From contig OX419755.1 in NCBI GenBank assembly GCA_948567375.1, positions 44,335,001 to 44,399,000 of the forward strand: DNA of 64,000 bases, in the 5' to 3' direction. The stretch comes from Lunularia cruciata. Its lineage: Eukaryota > Streptophyta > Marchantiopsida > Lunulariales > Lunulariaceae. Below the pieces are notes generated by a model, which saw only the letters and a list, made by a program, of their open reading frames with translations, was not told the origin of the DNA and did not search any database. Shown piece after piece: positions 22,962 to 32,569 of the stretch. Every line of letters starts with the position of its first letter. Position 1 is the first letter of the stretch. Both the position numbers and the translations under genes were made by a program.

Positions 22962-25324
22962 ATGTCTGCATTGAGAGAACAACGGGGAGAGAGAGCTCGA
23001 AGACGAGCACTTCATTGTGAAGAAGACAAATGTTTGAACGTTCCATCCATTGTCAACAAAACTAAACAAGAGGCATTGGATTTTCAACTCCTTCACGAAG
23101 TGCAAGAAGCCCTACGAGAACTTGACCACAAGAAACGCGAAGGCGGTTGGCAAGGCTACTTTGCATCTCCCTCTTCTTCCAAGAAGAAGAAAGAATTGAG
23201 TGGGCAAACATATGCATTGCGGCCCAGTACACCAACTTCCCCTAGAGCTGTAAAGGAAGTTGTTTCCTTGAAGAACTTTTTTTGAGAAAAGACAGCACGG
23301 ACACTTACTAAAGACGAGTGTCAACATCTTCTAGGAACGGTTCCTCGGTTGTCCCGAAAGAATTTTGAAGAACCCATCAAAGGTGTTGATCCTGAATCTT
23401 CTACTCGGGTTGAAGTCGACACCTCATAGCAGAAATTGTCAAAGAAGACCCTACCTTGAATTTGATGAATTGGAATCCCTAGGCTGACAACACGGTGTCA
23501 ATTCCAGCCAATCCTTCAATTCCGTCAAGTTCCACATTACCTCAGCCAATCCCAGTGCATCAAACGATGGCTTCGCTGCTTGTCACGCGACACGCCTATC
23601 AGAAGTACAAGAGGATAGAGCAAGACGAAGACCCCGATGAATTCATCAAAGAATTTGAAGTCATCTCCTTTGCTAACAAGGAGCATGACTCGGCGGATTG
23701 ATTGAGAATTTTCCCAAGTTTGCTCCGCAAGAAAGCTCGGAGCTGGTACACCCATGTGACCCAGAAAGGGTTCGTACCAGCAGACTGGCCAGACTTGAGA
23801 AACAACTTCTTGGAACAATTCCGGGAGGTTGATTACAACACGAGTGTCTTTGCGGCACTCAATGATTTGGACCGAGGAAAGAAGGAGAAGTTGAGAGACT
23901 ACTCTGAGCGGTTCATGGCATTACTGAACCGAGTCCCCAAGCAATCGAGGGTGGTAGGTTACTCCGATGCCCAAGCCATTACTTGGTTCCTTGGGGGCCT
24001 TTCACCAGAGATACAAATCTTTGCCAGGGAGAGGAATGTAACTTCCTTGGACAAAGAACTCAAACATGTCACTTGTTATGAAGCGGCTCACTCTCATTCT
24101 GCCGGTAACTGGAGAAATCGGGAGAAGAAAGGTAAGAAGCCTAGAAGGAGAGCTTTGCGCAACACCTCCCCTTCTTTGGACGAATCCGCTACGTCTTCGA
24201 GCTCTTCTTCGGAATCCAAAGAAGAATCAAAGCCAAGACGAGTCAGAAGATGTGGAGGCAAGAAACCAGTGACTCCTCTAGCTAAGAGTATACATAAGGC
24301 GGATACAAAGTTGGATGCCCTCATCAAGGAGTTTTTGGATTTCAAGATCCAGATGATTGGGGCCAAGGACCAAAGAAAGGCCCCAGCATTTGGACGATCT
24401 AATGTGTGGTGCACCGCATGTGGCAAATCCGGCCACGCCAACACAGAATGCAATACTCGTAATGCATTCCCGGTATAGCAAATTGATTGGGTTCCAAGAT
24501 GGAACCAAGATGAGGACGAGGAGGCTGTGTACCAAACTCAGGAGGTACAGCCTCAAGTGAGCACATCGTATCAAGGTCCGAGGTTTGAACCTCGGGAGTA
24601 TAACCCCAATGCTCCTCCACAAAGACCACCAATGAGCAACCAAAATCGGCCTTAGAATGTTGCGCCCAGAGCCTGTTATAATTGTGGCTCGATGGGACAT
24701 TGGTCTCCAAATAGTCCCGAGCCAAGAAGGCAAATTGGGTACGTTCCCTTGTGCGGAAATTGTAAGGGATCGGGGCATACGGGCAACTAATGTCCTCACC
24801 CACCGAACCTAAAGCCGCCTGTAAAGTATGTACAGACCCCTGCTGAGCGTGCAGCACTTCAGCCAAAGGGGGATACAAATGTAAATTGGATCACTCTTGA
24901 GGAAGAAAGACCTCAAGAGGGGAGTCCGGCCTCAAAAGGAGAATGGCCGGACCTTGAAATTTTGAAGGTTGAGACACGCTCCAGCAAGAAGAAGCGTGAT
25001 CTCAAAGAATTAAGTACGACCTCGTCATCTTCCCGAAAGGCAAAGAGACTACGCCCAAAAGCAATTCTTTTTGCCAAGGAGGAAAAGATCCTCGCAAAAG
25101 CTAAAGCTAAATCCTTGCAGAAAGAACTAAAGGAGGCACTACTCAAGACTCAAGAACTGAGTTTGGAAGAGGAGACGAAGACGAAGTCTCCAGTTTTTCC
25201 GGCGGACATCCGATCCAAAGTAAAGGGTCTGATCCAAGCCAAGGTGGGCCAACCTCGAGGAACCTCGGGTCAAGGCCATCAGCAAGCCCGTCACCATTTT
25301 GAAGCGTCCCAAAGTCAAAAGTGA
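22962..25324 (+). pseudogene. Gag region of element B (few disabling changes)
   Basis: A 107-codon frame (22962-23285, basic and charged) precedes a second frame starting at 23495. That frame continues through a stop at 23700 into an open 258-codon stretch (23702-24478). It holds the retrotransposon Gag core (KKARSWYTHV, LRDYSERFMALLNRVP, ITWFLGGLSPEIQ) and a serine-rich linker. It then has a canonical CCHC zinc knuckle CTACGKSGHANTEC (~24409) and two further knuckles that are degenerate (CYNCGSMGHWSPNS lacks the last C; the third has a stop before it). A lysine-rich tail reaches 25324. It overlaps the pol frame by about 92 nt in the +1 frame, which is either a lost base or a frameshift site. 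Confidence 0.82.
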
Positions 25325-26303
25325 ACATGGAGAGACTTTGGACCCAAAGCCGAAAGCGAAGACGGTCAAATTGGGAGGAGTTCCCCAATATGATATTGTA
25401 GCAGATCTAGCCACTACAAATGCCAACGTTACATTCAAGCAGTTGTGGGAAGATAACAAGCTGTACAAGAGACAACTGAATTCAGCCCTCAAGAAGGTAA
25501 GGTCGATGTCAAAGAAGGACCTGCCTGCTATTTATCGTATTGAACAAGAAGATTTGGGATCTCCCGAGGTAGACGCGGAGATTGCAGGGTGCATGATCAC
25601 ATTGATACCCATTGACTCTGGGTTTGGTGTAAAAGTCATGACCGAAGATACTGCGAATCGACTTGGGTACCACATGTTTGAACCAACATCCTGAGTGTTG
25701 AAGTTTGCAGACCAAACCAGGAGACGGCCATTGGGCATGCTGTCAAACATTACCACAATCATTGGAGGGGTACCCTTCAAATTGAATTACATCGTGTTGC
25801 GACCAGTGACAAAAACTGATTACCCTCTATTGATCGGCAGACCCTGGTTGTACAGTGCCCAAGTTGTGGTGGATTGGCATCAGTAGAAGTTAAGATTCAA
25901 GGACATTTTGTCCGAAGATCAGAAGCTGGTGACTGTGAGTTGGACGAAGGTTCCCCATCTCGGGGAAACAAGTTTGTCAGAAGAGGAGGACAAATCAGGA
26001 GACTCATCGTCTTTGTCCTCAGACGAATCCGAAGACAAAGTCCAAGTTAATTACTTGGAATGCTACGAGGTGGATGTTGAAGACAAAGATCCATATGACC
26101 TCGCCTCGGGTGAACTTGACTTGGAGGAAGGGGGTTTGATGGCAGCTCGCCTCGAGTTAAGCCGAGTAAGCCACGTTGAAGGAGTCATCAACCCCGATGA
26201 CTGTCAAGATGTCTTATTAACTGAAGGAAAAATTTTAAAAATCTCGAAGACAGTTAATTCGGAGGAGTTGGCAGGATACACTGCCCTGTTTACAAAATTC
26301 TAG
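25233..26303 (+). pseudogene. Linker and aspartic protease of element B
   Basis: The pol frame opens at 25233. It contains the linker DLATTNANVTFKQLW (~25410), then the protease with IPIDSGFGVKVM (~25605, intact D-S-G) and YPLLIGRPWL (~25822). Stops at 25692-25694 and 25887-25889 interrupt it. An acidic spacer (25908-26303) leads to the reverse transcriptase. It would normally process the Gag-Pol polyprotein in the particle. Confidence 0.8.
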
Positions 26304-26435
26304 GATGTATTTGCCTGGTCAATTGATCAAATGCCGGGTATTCCATGAGAATTTGGAGAACACCGGATTGATCTAGTTGACGATGCAGTTCCGGTTTGGC
26401 AGCAACAATACCGCCTGAACCCGAAGTACTCGCTT

Positions 26436-27824
26436 TTGGTGAAAGATGAAATTGACAAGTACTTAGGAGCAAGAATCATCTTCCCTGTCTTAAGCAGTGA
26501 ATGGGTCTCCCCCATTGTCATTGTCCCAAAGAAGAAAACAGGGAAGATCCGAGTGTGCCAAGACTTCCGAAAGTTGAACGCAGTTACAAGGAAAGATCAT
26601 CATCCCTTGCCTTTTACCGATACAATTTTAGATCAGGTAGCTGGGCATCCTTGTTATGGTTTTCTTGATGGATTTTTAGGGTACAATCAAGTATCCATTC
26701 GAGAAGAAGACAAGGATAAAACTACATTCACGACCGATTGGGGCACTTTTTCTTACAATCAAATGCCCTTTGGGTTGTGTAATGCTCCCGCTACTTTCCA
26801 ACGGATGATGAATTCAATCTTCAAAGATTTCCTGTGCAAATTTGTGGAAGTTTTTATTGATGACTTTTGTGTGTTTGGGCGAAGAGATGTACATTTAGAT
26901 TACCTTCGCCAAACATTTGAAAGGTGTTGTTTTGCCGGCTTGTCATTACACCCGGAGAAATGCTTCTTTGCAATGAAGGAGGGAATTCTTCTGGGGCATC
27001 GGGTGTCAAGCCAAGGTATTGAAGTCAATGTTGAGAAGGTTAAGATAATTGCAGCTTTGGAATCCCCGAAGAACATCTGGGAGCTGAGAGCCTTCTTGGG
27101 ACATGTTGGATATTACAGACGCTTTGTGTCAAACTATGCAGTGCTTGCTGTACCACTTACAAAGCTTCTAAAGAAATCCGAAGACTATCTGTGGGAAGCA
27201 AATCAAGAAGAAGCTTTCAAGGTGTTGAAGAAGAAACTGGTTGAAGCACCAGTCATGAGGGCCCCAAATTGGGACGTCCCTTTTCATGTATATGTGGACA
27301 CTTTGTCCATGGCCATGGGAGTTTTCTTAAGTCAGAAGGACGAGAAGAAGGACTACCCGGTGTATTATGCCAGCCGACAACTTTCAGTTTCTGAAAAGAA
27401 CTATTCGACGACTGAAAGAGAAGCACTCGGAATGGTGTATGCCTGCAAGAAATTTTGTCATTATTTGTTGGGGTATGAGTTTGTCTTCTATGTTGACCAT
27501 TACGCATTGCAACATTTGGTCAAGAAGGCAGATTTATCGAGACGAATTGCAAGGTGGATCTTGTTATTACAAGAGTTCACTTATACTGTACAAGTAAGGA
27601 AGAGAGCTTCACATTTGAATGCGGACTTCCTGTCCAGGTTGGAAACTCAAGACCAGGAGTGGGAAATTGACGATTGGTTCCCTGACAAAGAGTTGTATCA
27701 CTTATCAGCAATGCAAAGTACCAGGTATGCAGCTGAATATCATTATCTGAATACTCTCCATTGTCTTGAGGGGATGGACCCGGAACAGCGGGCAGTCTTT
27801 CTTAGGAAAATGGGGCCGTACTAG
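26436..27824 (+). CDS. Reverse transcriptase-RNase H of element B
   Basis: An uninterrupted 462-codon stretch. Reverse transcriptase motifs in order: PIVIVPKKKTGKIRVCQDFR, NQMPFGLCNAPATFQRMM, the catalytic FIDDFCVFG (~26856) and LGHRVSSQGIEV. A connection domain (ELRAFLGHVGYYRRF) follows. RNase H has VYVDTLSMAMG, TTEREALGMVYA, YVDHYALQHL and LNADFLSRL, so all four acidic positions are present. The segment just upstream (26304-26435) is in frame but has two stops, so the start at 26436 is only the open part. FIDDFxVFG together with absence of a chromodomain points to the Athila/Tat branch. It copies element RNA into DNA inside the particle. Confidence 0.92.
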   Translation: MVKDEIDKYLGARIIFPVLSSEWVSPIVIVPKKKTGKIRVCQDFRKLNAVTRKDHHPLPFTDTILDQVAGHPCYGFLDGFLGYNQVSIREEDKDKTTFTTDWGTFSYNQMPFGLCNAPATFQRMMNSIFKDFLCKFVEVFIDDFCVFGRRDVHLDYLRQTFERCCFAGLSLHPEKCFFAMKEGILLGHRVSSQGIEVNVEKVKIIAALESPKNIWELRAFLGHVGYYRRFVSNYAVLAVPLTKLLKKSEDYLWEANQEEAFKVLKKKLVEAPVMRAPNWDVPFHVYVDTLSMAMGVFLSQKDEKKDYPVYYASRQLSVSEKNYSTTEREALGMVYACKKFCHYLLGYEFVFYVDHYALQHLVKKADLSRRIARWILLLQEFTYTVQVRKRASHLNADFLSRLETQDQEWEIDDWFPDKELYHLSAMQSTRYAAEYHYLNTLHCLEGMDPEQRAVFLRKMGPY

Positions 27825-27848
27825 CTTAAACACAACATTTTATTTAAG

Positions 27849-29028
27849 ATGGGCAAAGACGAAGTACTTCGTCGATGCTTGGAGTCATACAAAGTAGGAG
27901 GAGTAATTGAATCTTTACACTCCAAAGCATCGGGAGGACACTATGCTCTGAAGAATACTGTAAAGAAAATTCTTTTGTTAGGGTATTGGTGGCCTACAAT
28001 GTACAAAGATGTACATGCTCATATCCAAAGCTGTGATGCTTGTCAGAGAACGGGAAAGCCGACGGCTACTTCTCAATGGCCTTTAAGACCAATTTTGCCT
28101 TTGGCCCCATTTGAGAAATGGGGGATTGATTTTGTGGGTCCCATTCAACCAATGACCCGAGTTACAAGAAAGCAATACATCTTGGTGTGCACTGACTATG
28201 CTACCAAGATGGTCAAAGCGGAAGCAACTCACAGAGATGATGCTGAAACTATGGCGGAATTCTTCTTTCGAAACATCATCTCCCGATACGGGTGTTCTCT
28301 GGAATTGGTCAGTGACTGAGGAACACATTTTTTGAACTCTGTAATGGAGGCGTTAACCAAGTACTTTCAGATTAAACATCAGAAGACGACTCCTTATAAC
28401 CCAAAAGCAAATGGCTTAACGGAAAAAGTGAATGGGTTACTTTATAAAATTTTGAATAAGGTGACTGTCAATTATGCCTATGACTGGGATACAAAATTAC
28501 CAGCCGCATTGTGGGCATATCGAACGACAGAAAAGATTACAACCAAAAAAACTCCATACTTCTTGACATATGGCTTGCATCTCATACTGCCAGTTGAATT
28601 TGAAGTTCCGACATATTGGGTTCTGAGCGAAGAACGAATGTCGGAAGAAGAAAGTCAGGATCTTCGGATTCATCAATTGATGTGGTTAGAAGAGAAAAGA
28701 GACAATGCAATGCAAACCACAAAGAAGTACAAGCATAGAGGAAAGTCAGGCATGATAACAGAATCAAGCCTATGATTGTACGAGAAGGGGATTTGGTTTT
28801 GTTATATGATAATTGCCAAATATTTTTTTAGGCAAGTTGCATTTGAGATGGATGGGTCCCTATTGCGTTCTTCATCTTTACAAAAATGGGTCCATGCAGC
28901 TCGTAGACTTGGAAGGTAATCCTTTTGCCACTCGAGTAAATGGGTGGAGAGTTTGGAGATATTGGACCATAGACTCGGAAGTTTCTAAAACACCCGAGGT
29001 CTATGTTTGCGGGGACGCTCAGATTTGA
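27849..29028 (+). pseudogene. Integrase of element B (one stop in the core, a frameshift near the end)
   Basis: It is in the same frame as the reverse transcriptase, after one stop. The zinc-binding domain is visible (HSKASGGH ... CDACQ). The catalytic core has GIDFVGP with the first aspartate (~28130), then LVSD followed by TGA at 28317-28319 next to the second aspartate, and TEKVNGLLYKILN with the glutamate. A frameshift near 28757 separates the end part, where WMGPYCVLHLYKNGSMQLVDL and RVNGWRVWRYW are read up to a TGA at 29026. No chromodomain is present. Confidence 0.85.
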
Positions 29029-29039
29029 GGGAGGAGGTA
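29027..29039 (+). promoter_or_regulatory. Polypurine tract of element B
   Basis: GAGGGAGGAGGTA lies directly before the TGTGGTG of the 3' LTR and overlaps the integrase stop codon. It is the expected plus-strand priming site. Confidence 0.8.
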
Positions 29040-29725
29040 TGTGGTGCATACATTTTTTGTTTTTCTCAAAATAAAGGAGAAGAAGTGTACAGAGAAGTCG
29101 AATTGCACATGTATGGCCGAAAAAGGCAAAGAAAAGAGTCTTCGGGATGAAACCCAAAGTAAAGTGACTTTGGGTCATAAGGCGAAGTACTCAAAAATGC
29201 CCTGTCAGCATACAACCCGAGGTAAATTGTCTTCGGATCTGGGGGAGCTCAACCCAAGGCGAAGATAGTCTAACAACCTTTCATCGGGGTGAGAAATTCA
29301 AGAAGGGGCCATTTTAAAACTGGCGGCCCATACGCGCGAAGGTTGATTGATAGTGACAAGTGCATGCCGGAGGTGTGATTTCTCGGTAGAAACTCAAAGC
29401 AACAAAAGACAAAGGAGCGCAACTCTATAAAAATTGGAACTACAACGACAAAATGTCGAGTAATTTTCCTTTGCCGCTGAGAAGTCGTCTTGCAGGTGAT
29501 CGTGGAAAGGGAAATAGAGTTGGACTCGTGTTAGTGCGCAAGGGCAAAGTCGCGAGAGTGAAATCGAGAGAAAGTGAGAAAGTAGAAGAGATGGGAGGAG
29601 GGAAGGAAAACTCCGAATTCGTAGTGAGAAATCATGCAATTTGGAGATTAGATGTGATAGCGAGGATCGAAGTCTTGAGCCAACTTCGGATCACTTTTCT
29701 GGCATGGAACTGGAACTTCACTTTT
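29040..29725 (+). repeat. 3' LTR of element B, first ~690 bp only
   Basis: It matches the start of the other B LTRs through the U3 repeats, TATA box (29426-29432), ATG (29453) and the first part of the LTR frame (MSSNFPLPLRSRL..., then LRITFLAWNWNF). After about 29720 the sequence switches to the opposite strand of the same LTR family. No U5 end (GTTGTCACA) is present on this side of the element. Confidence 0.9.
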
Positions 29726-29956
29726 CTCATTGTACTCCAACTTCACCAACAAGGGGCACACTATCTCTCGCAGGTACTCCACTCCATCACTGGCAACTAC
29801 TTCCTCCTGCGGAGTGGTCTTTCTTCTCACTTTGTGTTCTCCCGATACTCACCTTCTTCTCTAGAGTCTTCGTATCGGAATCAACGCCTCACTGCCCGAG
29901 CTTTCTTCTGCCTCTTCCTTCCCTCTACTCGGCCCCGCTTCACACTTTGCCTTACG

Positions 29957-31225
29957 TCAAGAGTGAACTCCTCGTTGTATTGCAATCTTCTTCTCCTCTG
30001 GCACCGGTACTTCGTCCTCGAGTGCTGTGTTGTCTTCGGCTTCCAACTCGGCTTGCACTTCTTCGTATTCTTCAGCAGCTGGTGCCGAAGTCATCTCTCC
30101 TCCTTCTTCACCATCACTGCTCGTATCTCCGCTCTGCAGTGTCAGCTCAAGTTCCTCTTCATGATCCAAGTCCTCCGTTTTGAGCTCGGCCTCGCCTTCT
30201 GAGTCTTCATCTTCTGACTCAATTACCACCATTCCTCGCCTCGGGTTACTTGTTTGCATCTTTCAAGGTTTCTTGCTTTCTTTGGCTTCTCCTTGCTGAC
30301 TCTTCTTCTTTGTCGGGGTACTCACTATGACCTCCATGTTCTTCCTTGTCTTCGCGTAGTAGTCGTCCGTGCTCAGGATTTGGGGAATGTATTGCTGCTC
30401 CTCAACATCGACCTCCTTTTGCACATCCGGATGGAAATGCGACACCATCCAAGTCCGCTCCACCAAGTTCAACAAATTTAGCCCGAGGTAGAAGTGTGCT
30501 GCAAACGGCACAATGTAGTGTGGAGGTGACTTATCCCGCAAATTCCACACCATCTGCCTCGTTCTCCTGTGAAAACACCTTGCCCAATTGATTGGTTCTC
30601 CTGCAAACAACTTATGGAAGAACACCGCTTGGTGTTTCATCACATAAGTCGTTCTCTCCGGCTTCAAGATTGCCATGAGAGCACTCACGATCCCTCTTCT
30701 CACTGGATCCTTGTAACTCTCAACTTTGTACCCATTCTTTGTTCTTTTCGACGAGAAGGCATCTCTCACCTCTTGAGTCTCTTGGGCTATCTCTCCTTTC
30801 CCCAAGAACGTGGCTCCCTACTCCAAGCCTGCCTCCTTCCCGAGTATGAGTCTCCAATCCGACTCTGTCCATCGAGCCGGATTTCCTTTCTTCCTTTCTT
30901 CCTCGGGTCCATCGAGACACTTACTCTTGATGATTTCTATCATGAATCCTGGAAAACTTACATTCCAATTCCATGCCAGAAAAGTGATCCAAAGTCGGCT
31001 CAAGACTTTGATCCTTGCTATCACATCTAATCTCCAAATCGCATGATTTCTCACTGCAAATTTGGAGTTTTTCTTCCCTCCTCCCATCTCTTCTACTTTC
31101 TCACTTTCTCTCTATTTCACTCTTGCGACTTTGCCCTTGCGCACTAACACAAGTCCAACTCTATTTCCCTTTCCACGATCACCTACAAGACGACTTCTCA
31201 GCGGCAAAGGAAAATTACTCGACAT
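29957..31225 (-). pseudogene. LTR-borne reading frame in the inverted LTR (part)
   Basis: From the ATG at 31223-31225 an MSSNFPLPL start is followed, after early stops, by one minus-strand frame from 31087 to 29957. Only two nonsense codons break it (near 30818 and 30263). It contains ITFLAWNWNVSFPG, KNGYKVESYKDPVRRGIV, ERTTYVMKHQAVFFHKLF, NWARCFHRRTRQMVWNLRDK and an acidic serine-rich tail (VVIESEDEDSE). The frame is cut at the inversion junction. See the complete copy at 44438-47009 for the whole layout. Confidence 0.75.
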
Positions 31226-31252
31226 TTCATCGTTGTAGTTCCGATTTTTATA
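31223..31252 (-). promoter_or_regulatory. TATA box and first ATG in the inverted LTR of B
   Basis: TATAAAA is the complement of 31246-31252 and the ATG the complement of 31223-31225. Spacing is identical to the other B-family LTRs. Confidence 0.55.
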
Positions 31253-31638
31253 GAGTTGTGCTCCTTCATCTTTCGTTGCTTTGAGTTTCTACCAAGAAAT
31301 CACACCTCCGGCATGCACCTATCACTGTCAATCAACCTTCGCGCGTATGGGCCGCCAGTTTTAAAACGGCCCCTTCTTGAATTTCTCGCCCCGACAAAAG
31401 GTTATTAGACTGTCTTTGCCTTGGGTTGAGCTCCCCCCGATCCAAAGACAATTTACTTTGGGTTGTATGCTGACAGGGCATTTCCGAGTACTTTGCCTTA
31501 TGACCCAAAGTCACTTTACTTTGGGTTCCATCCCAAAGACTCTTTTCTTTGCCTTCTTCGGCCATACAGGCGCAATTCAACTTTTCTGTACACTTCTTCT
31601 CCTTTATTTTGAGAAAAACAAAAAATGTGGGCACCACA

Positions 31639-32120
31639 CAAAACCCCTCCTGTCCAACTCAAAAATTTCCCTTCTGTGTGTGTTCCTCTCTCCAAACCCT
31701 CCAGCTTCTTGAGAATTTCTCCTCCTGCCAAAACCCCTCCTGTCCAACTCAAAAAATTCCCTCTTGTGTGTGTTCCTTTGTCCAAACCCTCCAGCTTCTT
31801 GAGAATTTCTCCTCCTGCCAAAACCCCTCCTGTCCAACTCGAAAATTTCCCTCCTGTGTGTGTTCCTCTGTCCAAACCCTCCAGCTTCTCGAGAATTTCT
31901 CCTCTTGCCAAAACCCCTCCTGTCCAACTCGAAAATTTCCCTCTTGTGTGTGTTCCTCTATCCAAACCCTCCAGCTTCTGGAGAATTTCTCCTCCTGCCA
32001 AAACCCCTCTTGTCCAACTCAAAAATTTCACTCTTGTGTGTGTTCCTCTGTCCAAACCCTCCAGCTTCTCGAGAATTTCTCCTCCTGCCAAAACCTCTCC
32101 TGTCCAACTCAAAAATTTCC
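31639..32120. repeat. Tandem repeat array in LTR of C, right part
   Basis: About five 90-bp units (phase points at 31681, 31771, 31861, 31951, 32041) continue the array interrupted at 21059. The first bases complete the unit broken by element B. Confidence 0.92.
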
Positions 32121-32447
32121 CAAATTTCTCTCCTTCCTGGCCAAGCCTTAACCCTTCGATAATTCTCCCTTTTTCCCAGCAGGCCTTTCTCTCCCAATTT
32201 CTGCACAGCAATCACTTTCAAAAATTCCCCATCACTCTTGGCCAAGCCCTAGCCCTTTGATAACTCTCCTTTTTCCTAGCAGGCCTTTTTTTTCCCCATT
32301 TCTGCACAGCAAGCACTTTCAAAAATTCCGCTTCTCTCCTGGCCAAGCCCTAGCCCTTCGATAAATCTCCCTTTCCCCCAGCAGGCCTTTCTCTCCAAAC
32401 CCTTTCTTTCCTGTCCTTTACCTCAAAGCCCAAAAGCCTCAAGGGTA

Positions 32448-32453
32448 CACGTG
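32448..32453. promoter_or_regulatory. G-box CACGTG near the 5' terminus of the C LTR
   Basis: CACGTG lies about 20 bases inside the LTR start (element orientation TGTCATCGGG...CCCACGTGTACCC). It is identical in the other LTR at 39516-39521. G-boxes bind plant bZIP/bHLH factors; a regulatory role here is only inferred. Confidence 0.4.
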
Positions 32454-32472
32454 GGCTATTTTCCCGATGACA

Positions 32473-32486
32473 TTCACCCCCACCAA
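32473..32486 (-). promoter_or_regulatory. Polypurine tract of element C
   Basis: On the minus strand TTGGTGGGGGTGAA directly precedes the LTR start TGTCATCGGG. This fixes the element as minus-strand. Confidence 0.75.
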
Positions 32487-32569
32487 TCCTGTGCAGCCAC
32501 CGGTCTGCACCATCAAGCCTCTAGAAAGTTAGTGCAAACCTTCCTCCAAAACATGATCAGATACTTCTT

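Larger units (their letters stand above)
21060..31638 (+). mobile_element. Element B: Athila/Tat-like Ty3/gypsy element with an inverted right end
   Basis: Order: LTR (21060-22873), primer site (22881), gag, protease, reverse transcriptase-RNase H, integrase, polypurine tract (29027-29039), start of 3' LTR (29040 to ~29725), then an inverted partial LTR (~29735-31638). Both outer ends are the U3 terminus (TGTGGTGCCC at left, its complement at right). The insertion is flanked by CAAAA on both sides (21055-21059, 31639-31643). Deleting it with one CAAAA restores a perfect 90-bp repeat unit of element C. Pol is in one frame with few stops, so this is the youngest polymerase-bearing element here. 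Confidence 0.9.
29735..31638 (-). repeat. Inverted partial LTR forming the right end of element B
   Basis: Read on the minus strand from 31638 it starts TGTGGTGCCCACATTTTTTG and follows the LTR for about 1.9 kb, to the segment reading VCPLLVKLEY near 29740. Bases 30950-31638 and 29040-29725 are thus an inverted repeat of about 690 bp around a 1.2-kb loop. Confidence 0.9.
17963..32472 (-). repeat. 3' LTR of element C, split by element B
   Basis: It is about 3.93 kb once the 10,579-bp insertion and one CAAAA copy are subtracted. It matches 36186-39540 over its length: the first ~1.7 kb on the + strand and the last ~350 bp are nearly identical in both LTRs. The difference in length (about 0.57 kb) comes mainly from a different number of tandem repeat units. 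Confidence 0.9.

Noticed and set aside
24278-24878. Minus-strand frames of 159 and 173 codons opposite Gag of element B
   Set aside because: They are antisense shadows of a frame with clear zinc knuckles and Gag core.
29453-30202. A 249-codon plus-strand frame across the inversion junction of element B
   Set aside because: The first third is the LTR-borne frame in its sense direction. The rest is antisense to the inverted copy of the same frame, so it is a fusion created by the inversion.
29735-31638. Reading the inverted LTR as an independent solo LTR insertion
   Set aside because: It has no U5 end and no target duplication at its left junction, while the CAAAA duplication is shared with the left end of element B.
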